In this document: in pieces, positions 21,134-33,815 of the stretch
How positions within the stretch are numbered: the first letter of the stretch is position 1
Layout of the letters: each line of letters begins with the position of its first letter
Made by a program: the position numbers and the translations under genes
DNA from: Austropuccinia psidii
Taxonomy: Eukaryota; Basidiomycota; Pucciniomycetes; Pucciniales; Sphaerophragmiaceae
Direction: 5' to 3'
Assembly (NCBI GenBank): GCA_023105745.1
Contig: JALGQZ010000009.1
Span: 42,093,359 to 42,157,358 of the forward strand
DNA length: 64,000 nucleotides
The notes under the pieces: model-generated
The model's database searches: none
Told to the model about the DNA's origin: nothing
Seen by the model: the letters and a program-made list of their open reading frames with translations, nothing else

Positions 21134-23998
21134 ATGCCAATTGAACTCTGTACATGTCCGAAATGCAAAACAAATATCACAGCCAATTTTAATGGTAGCA
21201 TCCAGCAAGGGCTGCTAGTGGATCGCAGTACACGGCAACGACATTGGGCTAAACTTGCGTCTGAGCCTGAAGCAAGAACAATTGAAAAACTTTTCCCAAA
21301 ACTTGTGTTGGCTGAAGCTTACCCGCAAAATAGTGGGAGTAATGTTGAAGATGTTGTTAGAAAGAGAGATTCCCAAAGAATCAGTAAGTAGCTTTTTTGC
21401 ACTACCATCCAACTAACCGAGCTAAAAGACCTGTTTTTGATAGCTGCACTATTATCATTCATGATGTGGCTATATCTTTCATGCGGCCTCAGCAAATCTA
21501 GCTGTTGAAAAGCAAGGGACAACCTAGCCAACATCATCCAGATCATGTCCACAAACCAGGGCTCAAACTCATCTTTGGAAACTCGTTTACCTTGTGACAT
21601 TTGCACAGTCATCAAGCACCTCAAGCTGGAAGTGCCACTGGAAAAATTTGTCTGCTGTACCCAATGCTACTCATTGTACAATGTTGAGACAGCACCTGAA
21701 AAATGTACCTATCAAGCAACCTTCAAGAGTGCTCACTGTGGTGCTGAGCTCTTTTGGATTTCAAAATTCAAGCCACTTCCACATATACAATTCCCTACCA
21801 AGAAACATGAAATTTCCACAAAGAAGAACAAATACCCTCACATTCAGCTACCCAACTGGCCCCGGCTGAAAATTCCCTATGCGACTTTCATAGCTCAGCC
21901 ATTGATCACATGGATCACATGGCTGTTGAATTGGAAAGGTATTGAAGATGCAATAGAACAATGGGCTGACAAGCTATCTGCCGCAGAGCCGGGACTTGTT
22001 TGTGATGTTTCTCAAGGAGAGGTGTGGAAAAAGCTCTTTCAAAAACGCAACACTGATTCAGATTTGCACCTTGGATTTTCTCTCTTCATTGACTGGTTTA
22101 ATCCAGCAGGTAATAAGGCTTCCGGTAAACAAACCTCAATGGGTATCATGGCCCTTAACTGTCTTAACATTCCCCCTCGACTCCGCAATCAGCCTCAGTA
22201 TACCTGCCTCGCTGGAATAATTCCTTACCCAAATCAGCCAGACATGAACACTATGAACAATGTGCTCATGACTCTGGTTACTGAAATGACCAAATTAAAT
22301 CATGGGGTGATGATTTGCCCATTGAAGCATCCAAAGGGTCGCAAGGTTGTAATCAAGCTGGTCAATTTAATCGGGGACATAGTTGCAAACCACAAGGTTG
22401 CCGGCTTCAAATCTCATGCGGCAAGGAAGTTTTGTTCATGGTGTGAAGTTGAGGATCACGAACGGGGAAATTTAGAGCTGGGGCGCTTGAGAAGTGGACG
22501 TGAGGCTGTGGAATTAGCATCATCATTATTGCGAGATCAATTGGCGAAAAAAACTGGTGTTCGTTGGTCGGAGCTGAATGGGTTAAGCTATTGGGATCAA
22601 GTGGTCAATGTCCCTTTGGGAGTGATGCATAACTGGTATGAAGGGGTGTTACAGCACCATTTCAGATATTGTTGGGGCTTTGACGTGTTGGATGTTCAGC
22701 GACAAATGTTAAAAGCAAGTACAGAAGAGTCAGAAGATTTGGAAAATTATGCTTCAAGTGATGGGATGGAGCTGGATGATGAAGAGGGTATGCAAAGCAA
22801 AGGTGGGTATCTAAGTGAAGATAAGATGGCAGATTCAAGAGGTGATTGTACCAAAAGGGGTGACACGCATACCTGGTGAGGTAGGCTCAGCCGGCAATGG
22901 GAAACTCAAGGCAAGTGAGTGGCGAGCCCTTTTCAGAATATATATCCCTTTGGCAATTCTTCAAGTCTTTTGGGATATGGGACCTATAAAATACAATCTC
23001 TTGATCAATACTGGTGCACTCAGTCAATGCACTAGCATATTAGGAGCTGCAGCAATCAGGAAAGAAGATTCTCTACGATTTAAGCAAACTTACGATATGT
23101 ACCAAAAGACGTCCAAATTTCTTTTTCAAAATCTACGTGTGACACCAAACCATCATTAGGCAATGCATTATCATGACCAGTTAAGGTGGTGGGGACCTAT
23201 GATGGGGGTTTTTGAATTTTCAGGTGAAAGACTGGTGGGAATTTGTCAAAAATTCAAAAATAATGGCCTCAATGGTATGGAATTGCCCTCGATTTTTCAA
23301 AGATGAATACTAATAGGACTCTTTTTTTGTGTGCAGGTATGATGGAATAAAGCATAATGAACAAATTTGGACAAATGCAGAGAATGTAAGTGCACTGGAC
23401 ACAAGAAAAGGAAAAAGGTGATAGCCAAAATCGTAAAGAGGAAAAATGTCATAGCAAAAATTGTAAAGAGCTGGATGATAAGACTTACATGGACCTCTTG
23501 GACTACTTGAGAGATGGTAACCCAGGTTTAAAAAATTATCAAGAATCACCACACAAAAATCCCAAGAAAATCTTAAGGAACTATGTAATCAATCTCAAAA
23601 GTGTTGTTTGGAAAATGAGCCTGAAGGTAACATCAGCAAAACCAAAAAATATGATCTTTTGGCAACAAGAAGGACAAATGCACTTTGGAAAGGTCCTGCA
23701 CCTTTTTGACTTGGAACGCCCTGACTTACAACAGTGCCCAGTTGCTTTAGTGCACCCAATGAAGAATGTTGAACCCAACAGCAATGAGCTTGAAGAGCTT
23801 CAATTGTTCCTAATCTCTTGGGAAATAAACCACTTAGAAGCTACACATTGTCAGTGTTTCATACCCCTTTCAGACATTTCAGGTCTCTGTGCGTATGTGA
23901 ATATCCCAGCTTGGGCCTTAGGGTCCCCCCATGTCATCCTCCTTGTCCGATCAGTCAACAAACTTGTAGGTATGGAAATTTATGAATCCAAAAGCTAA
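21134..23998 (+). pseudogene. tnp2-type transposase of element C, broken
   Basis: Exon 1 is 21134-21383 (MPIELCTCPKC..., donor GTAAGT), intron 21384-21443, exon 2 from 21444, then an intron 23275-23336 with a TACTAAT branch site, and exon 3 23337-23998. Exon 2 carries the Tnp2 signature: DWFNPAGNKASGKQTSMGIM (about 22087-22146), LNIPPRLRNQPQYTCLAG, and MHNWYEGVLQHHFRY. The DWFNP Asp sits where plant Tnp2 has DGFNP. Breaks: TGA at 21506-21508 where D has Gln, a frameshift around 22800-22860, and TAG at 23157. It would have cut and joined the element ends in the nucleus. Confidence 0.87.
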
Positions 23999-24007
23999 CT
24001 ATTCCCG

Positions 24008-24252
24008 GTGTATCTTTTTTTACCTTCCTGTCCCTTTGGTCCTCATTTTTTTTGGTTTTTTTTCTTACTTTTTTTTGTCTCCCTCTCGCTTTTGTCCTTA
24101 TTTTTTCATCGTTGTGTTTCCATGCTCAACGTGTATCTTTTTTTACCTTCCTGTCACTTTGTTCCTCATTTTTTTGGTTTTTTTTCTTACTTTTTTTGTC
24201 TCCCTCTTGCTTTTGTCCTTATTTTTTCATCGTTGTGTTTCCATGGTTGAGC
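24008..24252 (+). repeat. Two-copy tandem duplication in element C
   Basis: A T-rich unit of about 122 bp (GTATCTTTTTTTACCTTCCT ... TCATCGTTGTGTTTCCATG) is present twice, at 24008 and about 24130, immediately after the transposase stop codon. Confidence 0.85.
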
Positions 24253-24738
24253 TTTTTTGTTTTTGAAATAACATGTGTTTTCCATTCCCCCACCCTATCC
24301 CTGAGCTAAATGACCCACCCTGCTTCCCTAAGATGAGCTTCATCACCATTAGAAGAGATTCAATTTCCATTAATCGCTCTTCACTGCAAAAACTCAACCA
24401 GAGACACAAGTCTGGCTCAAACTCAAAACTCGTGGTTTGTTTTTTTCATCTTGATAAAACTCAAGACACTCCACTCCACTACGACTATTCTGCTCGGATC
24501 AATAATTGAAGAGTCTTAATGTGCTTCAAAAAGCCTAAGTTGATTTGGTTTGTTTTCAAAACTTTTGATGTGAATTGTAAACATGGAGCACTGCCTCAAA
24601 AATATCTCCCTTTGCCATTTTAAGCAAGAAGTATGTTCTAAAAAAAGTTTTTAGCAAAAAAAACATCTGCTGAACAAATTTTCATTGAAAGAAATAAGTA
24701 TGTACAAAAAAATATTCGGTCATTGTTGTAGTTATGTT

Positions 24739-26530
24739 TTACCATCCTTCCCAAGCAGTATTACTTCTTACCTCAAAGCAGGATGTATCACCAACATGAG
24801 CCATATTCACAATGCTGCCAACCTCATCATCATCAAGTAGGTCTCCATCTTCATCTACTAAATATCCCACATCATTACTATCTTCATTGCTATCCACATT
24901 ACTCTCCCCTGCTTCTGATTCTTTTCCATGTTCATGTGATAGATCGTATTGTTGGATTTTTAAGTCCCAATACTTATTAGTGAAATTCTTGCTATTCAAT
25001 TTTTTGTCAGTGTCTTGGTTGCCTCTGATTGAGTCCAAGGCATCAGGCAAAAATGCCACATTGCCTGTATCTGAAAGACCGATCTTCTGACCAGGTGTAC
25101 AGTTGTTGAACCATGCAGAGTCATAAAAATCAATTGGTAAACCCTTTGGAACTCGGTTGCAAACAGACGTCATCTCAACCAATGGTTCCTCTCATATTCG
25201 TCTTTGAGTGCGTTTGTCATTTTCACATTCAGCCTTCTCAATTTCCTCATCAACCCATTGCATGAACACTGTTGCTTGTTGAGATCGAAATTTTAATTTC
25301 TTTATGAGGTAAGTCTTTTTTTTCACATGTTTTTCCTCATCACTATGAGCATCAATATCTTTAAGAATCTTCAAGTATCTTCTTGGGAACCCTTGAGCTA
25401 CTCCAAAGTCATGGTGGCAATTTCAAAGCTGATAAAAAAACAACTTAGAATTGACCTTGTTTCTTACTAAAAAAGGTGATGTGCTTACTCGTTCTCTTCT
25501 TTTTAAAATTTCACTCTGGCACAAAGCCTTTTTATGCTTTCCAGCTTCTTTAACTTCTGCACGATAAATTTGAGCCATTACCCAATGTACAAAGTGATTA
25601 TAGGTGGCTTCCAGTAATTGTATTGAGTTTAAAAACCACAGATTGATGTTCATATATTCATATGCACCAGCAATTGCTATTTGATGAAAGGTTTGTATTT
25701 CACGCACACGGCATGCTTCATTGTATAGCAAATCACTGGCATCATCAAGGTTAGGTGACGAAATTTGTATTCCGAGCTTTGAAAGTAATGCTTGAACCTA
25801 TCTAATGAAAAAGTCTTTCATGTTGACAATTCCACGTCCAATTCTTTTCTTTCCTGCCTTGACACCCCAAAGTGTGATAACTTCATTTTGAGGGATTAAC
25901 GCAGTTGCACTAGTGCTGCTGGCAACTTCTTCAATTTCGTCAAGCTGTGAGAATCGGGTGTTAAATTCATGAAGAAATTTTGGATCTGGAGCTACTGGTA
26001 TTGAATCTTTTTGAATCAAACCCCAAATCATTCTGATGTGTGTAAAGAATGCACTCTACAAAGGATCAAAATTTCTGTCAGCATATTAACCCAAGCTACA
26101 CTACAGTGGTCAAAGAATATACTTTTGTTCGCTGAAATCCCTCTGGTGTTTCACTTGTGACCATTTGATGAAGACCTTTTTTGGGTGAGGGACTAAGCAA
26201 TGGCTCAGAGTTTGCTCTTGTGGTGTTGCAAGGCTTGTTTTTGCTTTTAAATAATTGGTTTTTTGAGTTAAGTTTAGTAGCCAAATGTAATATCCTCTTA
26301 GTTTTGGAGGATGTATGAGCTTTGGATGGGTTGACTTCATTCATGTGATTATTTGAAGTCGCGCCGTTTAGTTGAAGGTTTTCTACCTTAACAAGAAGAA
26401 GCTTAAAGGCCTGATCACAAGTTTCAAGTTCAGCTTGAAGCCTTTGGATATGCTGGAGCTGCTGAGTAACCACATCCATCAAATCACCCTGTGCATTTGA
26501 TTGGTGAGAGCTATGGTTTTCGGAATTCAT
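24739..26530 (-). pseudogene. Second gene of element C, broken homologue of the D partner gene
   Basis: Minus-strand exons are 26123-26530 (MNSENHSSHQSN...), 25489-26055 and 24739-25428, with donors GTATAT and GTAAGC and introns of 60-67 bp at exactly the positions used in D. The start is the Met aligned to D. Conserved blocks: HIRMIWGLIQK, LLYNEACRV...TFHQIAIAGAY, DAHSDEEKH, and LPIDFYDSAWFN, then an acidic tail. Breaks are TAG at 25798, TGA just after the third exon starts, and a TGA near 25192. The role is unknown; conserved pairing with tnp2 suggests help in transposition. Confidence 0.78.
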
Positions 26531-26663
26531 AATGAGTAATATCAAAAAAAGCAACAAGTTAGAGAGGTATGAGAATAAAAAAATATCAAAGGATTGAAAA
26601 TACAAAAAGAAACATAGTAAGGTCCAGGGGCGATTAAATATAGGTTTCTATTGGATAGGTTAG

Positions 26664-26934
26664 TTGATAGGGTGGTAGTGTGGGATTTTTAGGGTGATTT
26701 GTGATGACGATGGTTGAGGAGGTGAGTTAAGAGTTGACAGAAAAAAGGATAGTGACACTTAAAAGGTTTGATATTGTGAGAAAAAGAAAATGTGTTGTAT
26801 GCAATATTTTTGAAATAAAATATAAAAAAGTGAATATCGTGAGAAGAAAAAGTTGCGACAGCTGGTAGTTTTCCACACCAGGGCCCCCAACAGTGTGTCA
26901 CAGGAGCTGCTACGTCATCTATTTGCCGGTGGTG
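26664..26934 (-). repeat. Element C right terminal inverted repeat
   Basis: Reverse complement of 20564-20834. It ends GCCGGTGGTG at 26934, directly followed by the AGT duplication. Confidence 0.85.
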
Positions 26935-27256
26935 AGTTGACACTATGAGCAAACCCGTGTCGTTTTTTGCGCAACGATGCGCCGTCGTATACCTCAGGTT
27001 TTGGCTGGTTTTGGAGAAAACGACGACGCCTGACTGTACGGCTCAGTTTTTGGCTCCCCTATATGTGCAGTCCTCAGCATACCAGAAGATGGTTGAAAGG
27101 GATAAATTACCCTTCCCTGTGAATAAAGAGTTTGATATTTTGGTCTCACATTCCGACTTTTTTATTTTAATCCTTTGCTTGTTTTTTTTTACTTAATCTC
27201 TTGTTTTTTACTTATTGTCTAATTTTATAGTATCTCTAGTCATCTCGCAGCTCAAA

Positions 27257-30147
27257 ATGAAACCTGAACGAGACCTCTGCACTTGCCCCAAATGTATTAA
27301 TCATACATTTATCGATGAATCAGGTATACACCATCATGGGATGTGGGTACATCCTAGTACACGCCAACGACATTGGAGAAAAAATAGCGAGCTGATCAAT
27401 CAAAGTATGGAAAACAAACTTGCGGGAATTCCGCAGGACGTATTCCCTGACCTTATTAGAAGACACAAAAAAGTGTATGAGAAGAGTGAAAACCAAGCCA
27501 CTGTTGATTCACAGCAATCAGATGACCAATTGTATGAGCCTCGTAGTACAAATAACTGTGATGAGTAATGTCTGGTTGTATTTACAGTTTAAAAACAATA
27601 TATACTAACCATAAGATTATTTCTATAGATTTTGTCTTGTTTTTTATTGCATGGCTGTATCTTATTTGTGGCCTTAGTCAGAAAAAATGTCAAAAAGCCA
27701 TACAGTTCCTGCGTTACATAATCAAGAGTTGCAGCAAGCATCCACCGACAATTGAGCTAGAAAAGGAACTCCCAAAGGATGTTCGGGCAATCATGAAATC
27801 CCTAAAGCTGGATGCAAAACTTCAACGTTACGTTTGTTGTCAATCCTGCTATTCTCTTTACGATATCGAATTTGCACCATCAGAATGCACATACCAAGCC
27901 ACTCCGAAATCCTCACCATGTGGGGCTGACCTTTTTGAGCCATTGAATCAGCTATCCATTGAACATGTCTACACAATCTTCCAAAACAAAAACGGCATAG
28001 AAAAAAACCGTATATGTCCAAAAAAACCAATAAGTATATTTGTCAGTCAAAGGTTTTCAGATTGGTTACACTGGTTTTTATTCTTACCTCAAGTTGAATC
28101 GTTGATTAAGGAGTGGCCACAGGGCTTGGTTACAAACTCAGCAGATGTAGTTGATTACTGTAATTCAGCTGCATGGAGCAGCTTAAACAGTGACATGTGT
28201 AGAAATGATAACTTACTTTGTCTTTCATTTTCGCTCTTTGTTGATTGGTTTAATCCTTTGGGGAACAAACTTTCTGGAAAGCAAAACTCGCTAGGAATTC
28301 TTGCCTTGACATGCTTAAACCTTCCACCATCCATACGAAATAAACACCAATACACATTTATTGCTGGAATGATTCCTGCACCAAATCAACCAAACATGAT
28401 TACGATTAACAATGTCTTAAAGCCTTTGGTGGAGGACTTACTAGAGCTAAATAAACCTAAAAAGATACCAACACATCAATTCCCTCTTGGAAGAACAATT
28501 GTTGTCCGTCTTGGTGCCTTGATTGGAGACATTGTTGCTACCCACAAAGTAGCAGGATTCTCATCGCACTCAGCAACAAAACCCTGCTCATGGTGCAATA
28601 TAAACAAAAGCGATATGAGTCAGATGAAGATTTCCCACCCCCGAAGAAAAGAGGATACACTAGCATTTGCATATAGATGGTATGGCGAAGAACTGAACGG
28701 ACGTGAAAGATTAGTTAAAAAAACTGGGGTAAGGTGGTCTGAGTTGAATCGGCTTCCATACTGGAATCCAGTAAAAAATGTAGGGCTTGGCATCATGCAT
28801 AACTGGTATGAAGGTGTCTTACAGCACCATTTTCGATTCCGTTGGGGGATCAATGAATTTACGAAAAAGAAACGTGTGGGTGAAGCATGTAACGATAGAA
28901 AAGATGGTCCAATAATAGAAGCTGAAGACGAGTTTGAAGGCAATTTTTTCAGTGATGAATTCAAGAAATTGTTGCTTCAGGCAATTGGAGAAGTGGTCGT
29001 TCCAACAGGAGTAACTCCAATGCCAAAACGGGTGGGTACTGCACAGAATGGGAAGCTCAAGGCTAGTGAATGGCATTCTTTATTTGCCATTCATCTACCA
29101 TTGGCCTTCATAGAAACCTTGGTAAAATTTCAAACGTTTGATGATGATATGGTTTGATATCAATCGGTCCTCAAGAATCTGTGTTGTTTAGTTGGATGCA
29201 CCAATATAATCAGCTTGAAATCCTATACCAATGATGATCCAATCAGTTTTCAAAAGGATTACGAAACATACACAAAAACATCCGAGATTATTTTTTCAAA
29301 TCACAAGGTTCTGCCAAATCATCACTATGCTCTTCACATACCTGATCAAATGAGATGGTGGGGGCCTTTACTGACAATTTCGGAATTTCCTGGAGAGAGG
29401 CTGATTGGAAAGTTGCAAAAACTTGATACTAATTTGAGCTCAAGTACGTTGTTTTTATTATTTAAGAATTGAAAATGTGTTGATTACTTTGTCGTTGGCT
29501 TTCTTTTTGAAGAGAATTTTGGTATTTCACTGTTAAAGCAATTTTGTGAAATTCAACGATTTGAAGTCAGTGATGGGCTGGACTGTGTAAAAAACGAGAA
29601 AAGAAAGAATTGTAGCTTTAAAAAATTTCAAATTTCAATGAGTGACTATGATCGAATCTGGAGGTTATGTCAAAAGAAAGAACCTGAACTACGACCCTAT
29701 CACTGGATTCCACATCCAGAAAATGCAACAATATTACTGAATGAAGCTCGAAAATTAGGATCATTGAGCTGTCATGGAGGATGGTCGGTATCGAAAAAGT
29801 CTCCAAATAATATTATTGAGTACTTTGTGGATCAAAAAAAGTGTTATGGTAAAGTAGCAGAGATTTTTGAGTTGACGGACCAAAATTTAATTTTAATAAA
29901 AGTAGTTTGTGGAAAGACAGTCGAATTGGATCACAGTTTAATTGATTTTTTTGACAAGTTGAATTTGGTTCAGGTCTACTTTTCTGGTGAGGATTTTATT
30001 TATGCAAATTCAGTAATGCCTGTGGCCTACCGATCACTCCCTGCATGGGCATTGGGCCAAATTAGGCCTACATTTCTTTTAAAACCGATAGCTTCAATAC
30101 TAAATAAATCTCATTTTGATGAATCGGTTGAAATGGAAATAGATTAA
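27257..30147 (+). CDS. tnp2-type transposase of element D (one in-frame TGA)
   Basis: Predicted exons: 27257-27542 (CTCPKC module, RQRHW), 27629-29443, 29513-30147. The first intron has a perfect TACTAAC branch site (27603-27609) and acceptor TTTCTATAG; its donor GTAGTA is chosen because it keeps frame. Exon 2 contains AWLYLICGLSQKKC, a Cys-rich segment (VCCQSCYSLYD), the Tnp2 core DWFNPLGNKLSGKQNSLGIL, LNLPPSIRNKHQYTFIAG, GDIVATHKVAG, CSWC and GIMHNWYEGVLQHHF. A single in-frame TGA (29155-29157) separates 27629-29157 from the rest, which stays in frame through LPNHHYALHIPDQMRWWGP. The C-terminal exon ends ...RSLPAWALGQ...SVEMEID. It acts on element ends in the nucleus. Dead unless the TGA is read through. 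Confidence 0.85.
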
Positions 30148-31100
30148 ATCGATTTAGTTGCTTTACATTTTAAAAATATAGAATATTTAGTGAACTTACC
30201 TTATAATAGTTTCTGCTGAAATGATTTGTTTTGTATGAAAAAGTAAGAATTTGACTTCCATTATTATCATAATATTGATATTTGGTGAATAAATTTGAGG
30301 AATTAGTTGTTTCTTTATAATTGTTTTAGTCAATTGAAGTTGTCGAAACCAATTTGGACATTCTAAACAATATTTGGATGAAAAATAAATGAAACGTTAA
30401 ATGTGATAGCATTTAATTGATGAATGCTTACAAATATCATATCATCATTGTCCAACGTAGAAGAGTTTTGTTTTGAGATAGTTTGAGTAGATGCTGGATG
30501 TCTAACTGATCTTTAAAGATTGAAGAAGTTACAGACTGTTTTAAAGGAATTGAAAATTTGGATTTTTTGATTTGGTAATTTTCTGTGAGAGAAATTGGCT
30601 ATTACGCTTAATTTTTTAAACTATATCTCAAGCGATTTTAAAAAATTCCATCTCTTCCCGCTTTCTAACATAGTTTTGACATATTGTGAAAAGTGAATCA
30701 TAACTAGATTATTTCAATTGAGACAAATGTTTCACATTGATTTCAAATCAGTTTTGAAGTTTTTAACTCTTTTTAAACACTAAGACGCAAATCTAATGCA
30801 CTTAAAGTATTTCAGAATTTCACGACTAGTTTTTCTTCATCAAGATGAACTTATATTTTTGACTAATTGAATAAAACGTTTTATATATTTCTACCCATTA
30901 TCTTCATTATAAAAATTTGACTCAAGCAGGAATAACTTTACTAAAAGGGCGATTGAACACTTCAACATATGAAACCGAAGTAATCATTGTCAAAACATGT
31001 AAAATTAAGAATCAGACATCTATTTACAACAAATCTACAAGATAAGGAAGCTATCAAAAATAACTGGGATAGAAGAATGGCTATTTTCAATTTATGTAAG
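30148..31100. other. Gap between the convergent genes of element D
   Basis: About 950 bases of AT-rich DNA between the two stop codons. It presumably holds both transcript ends; I see no gene or clear repeat. Confidence 0.6.
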
Positions 31101-32945
31101 TTACTGCCACGCATTCCATTCTTCCTCTGTTAGTCCTCCCACATAACCACCTTGCCTCGTGCTTTCAATATCCATAGCATCTTCATCAAACTCACCATAG
31201 TCGCTATCGGTGCTTTGTTCCTTTCCCTTTCTACTGTGTTGTAATTTTTCTTGGCCTTCATCAATTCCTTTGTCCTCATTGTCTTCTTGATCTGTTATTT
31301 CAAGACTTATACTCTCTCCATAGCTCGTCTCTGCATCAGTTGATAGCTCATCGGAATCTGATTCTGGTTCAACAAGAAAGTCCAGATTGTATTTCTTTGT
31401 CGCACGATCCCAGTTCCTATTGGTGAAACTTCTATCACCAAGTTTTTCGTTTTCATCTTTGAACTCAAGTGAGTCAGTTGGATTGTTAAGGAATGCAACA
31501 TTTGCAACATCAGCTAAATTTTTTCTCTGGGCAGGAAGTTTTGAGTTGAACCATTTGGGATCGTAAAAGTCCAAAGGAAGTCCTTTTGGAGCTTTGGGGA
31601 AGCTTGTCATTGGTGGGTCCTTGATGTGCACTCGCTTTCTCTGATTTGATGAACTCTCCATTACGTCGTTTGTGTTTTTGATTTTTTCATCCAGTTTACG
31701 CATGAAGATGTTGGCTGATTCTGATCTGAAAGGGAGTCTTCGAGCTATGTAAATTTCTTTTTTTGCATAGAATTCTTCATCACTATGTGCTTGCACTGGT
31801 TTCAATATCCTCTGGTATCGCTTTGGGAAATTGTTGCTAATTGCAAACTTGTATCGTAGATCTCGTAACTACATCAAGAAGGCTGTTAGATTATTGATAT
31901 CATTGTTATTTTTTATGAATTTTTAAAGCTTACCCTTTCACGACCTTTCTGAAGTGCATCCCTCTCTTTCTTTTTCCGATGGGTTCCCTTTTCATTTACT
32001 TCGTTACAATAAATTCCAGCCATATAGAAATGGACATAATGATCGTAGGTTTTTGTCAATAGATCAAGATCATTAACATACCCCATTCTGATATTCATAA
32101 AGACATAGGCTCCACCAATAACAAGCTGCCTGAAGGTCTTCAATGCACTAATCCGACATGCTTCATTATACAATGAGTCAGGCTGTTCGTCAATATTTGG
32201 AGCCCACCTTATTATTCCTAATTTTGATAATGAAACTTGCACATATCGAATCATAAAATTGGATAAGTTAAGAAAGTTTTTTCCAACCTTTGTTCTCTGA
32301 CCCTGAAGTCCACGAAGAGTTTCGATTGTATCTAGTGGGACTAATGCAGGTACGTCATTTGTTATAGCTGATTCAACTTGTTCTGAATTTGAAAATCGTT
32401 GAGAGAATATGGATAGTTGTTCTGGATGTGGGGAAGTTGGAACAGCTTCCTTCTCAATCATACCCCAGAGAAGCTTGATGTGCGTGTAAAAAGCCTCCTG
32501 TAAAGAATTGAATTATTCCTCAATAGGCTAAAATAAGTTCAAAATAAAGGCTAACCTTTGTATTTTCAAAGCCAGCAGGGTGATCACTTGTGATCATTTG
32601 GTATGGACTTTTCCTTTCGGTTGATGATTTCTTTGAAAAGGCCTTCTTTTTGATTGTTGCTTTTTTCTTGGATTTTTTTTTCTCCACAATTTTCGAAGTT
32701 GACTTTGAGCTTTCTGTGGATAAATGCGGTTGCTTTATGGAAGGCGAATCCAAGTTTTGAGAATTCGATTCCTTGCTTTTTATTTGAATTTCCATGTCTT
32801 GTACACGCTGGAGGAGATTGAATATCATTGCATCTTTATGCGATAGGTTTTTTTGAAGGTCATCTATAAGTGTAGGGGGCAAGGTGATATGAGATTCAGC
32901 ATTCTGGTGGGATTCTGATGATCTAGAATGATTGTCGGGATTCAT
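31101..32945 (-). CDS. Conserved partner gene of element D, function unknown
   Basis: Minus-strand exons 32556-32945, 31934-32497 and 31101-31868, with introns of 58 and 65 bp (donors GTTAGC and GTAAGC, acceptors TTTACAG and GATGTAG); the joined frame is fully open, about 573 residues. Order: low-complexity, Lys-rich N-terminus (residues 1-130, including EKKKSKKKATIKKKAF, a likely nuclear signal); a helical middle (HIKLLWGMIEKEAV ... LYNEACRISALKTFRQLVIG ... YDHYVHFYMAGIY); the block AHSDEEFYAKKEIYIARRLP; the motif LPLDFYDPKWFN; and a strongly acidic tail. The same exon structure and blocks occur in element C at about half identity by eye. I know no function; like plant TnpA it could bind element ends, but no similarity to TnpA is seen. 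Confidence 0.83.
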
Positions 32946-33815
32946 TTTGGAAATGGAAGGTGAGTTTTGAAGAAATATTTTGATATTAAAATAATGTTGG
33001 CTCCAGAATAAGAGGTTGTAATTAGAGTATAACTAAAATGACATGAAAAAATTAAGTAGTAAAAAAGCAGAGTGATTAGAAATTCTTGAAGATCTTGCAC
33101 AAAGGAAACCTAAATGCACGGGCTGTTTTGCTCAGTGGAACCACTGAATCGGATCATCAATGCACTCAGACATTAACATGAATTTCAATTTCCTTTCTAT
33201 TAATAAAAATTATCAAGCCGTCAGATCACTCATCTTTGTTCACTAAATGGCTGCGGCAACTTATTTTCAAATCTATTAGGCAAGAAACTCACTTCATAAT
33301 GGCAAGCTTGACTTTTGTTGAGCTCAAAACCCATTCAATTCATGGACTGGCCATTTTCCCACAAGATCGATCCATGTATGATAATGGCCTTTGTTCAACC
33401 TCAGCAGAAAATCACACCCTTAGTCGGAGCCCAAGAGCATCTCGTTCAAACATTTCTCTTAAAGTTCAAGTTGCGTCTAGTATTCAATCCTTAATTTATC
33501 AACCACTTCCTCCAATTAATTTTATTCCAAAGTTATTTTTTTACTCAAATTTTTAGGAATCTGATCTATAAGTAATTCGAATGCTCTTCAAAATCATCAT
33601 AATCAATCTTATAATTTATTTCACATATCCATTTTTTTTTTCAACAATACATTACATCCTGTTTTTCTTTGCATTCTCATTTCTGCTAGATCTTGTAGCA
33701 CAAGTCTTTTCTTCCGTATTGCTAATTGCTCATCTGATCCTATTCATCTACCTGCTAGCCTTAAAAAATAATATATATATATTAATTTATTTCATTATTT
33801 TGTTTAGAAGGCTTC
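32946..33815. other. Intergenic part of element D
   Basis: AT-rich sequence upstream of the minus-strand gene, likely containing its promoter. An ORF at 33236-33556 (106 codons) has no recognisable motif and is not called. Confidence 0.5.

Larger units (their letters stand above)
20564..26934 (+). mobile_element. Element C: 6.4-kb two-gene CACTA-like DNA transposon, inactive
   Basis: It is bounded by inverted repeats beginning CACCACTGGCAAATAG / CACCACCGGCAAATAG and flanked by the duplication AGT (20561-20563 and 26935-26937). The inverted repeats are long, about 270 bp. Inside are a tnp2-type transposase (+) and a second gene (-) that converge, the arrangement also found in D. Both genes carry several stops, so the copy is dead. 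Confidence 0.92.

Noticed and set aside
33236..33556. 106-codon ORF in element D
   Set aside because: No motif, no splice or homology support, and absent from element C.
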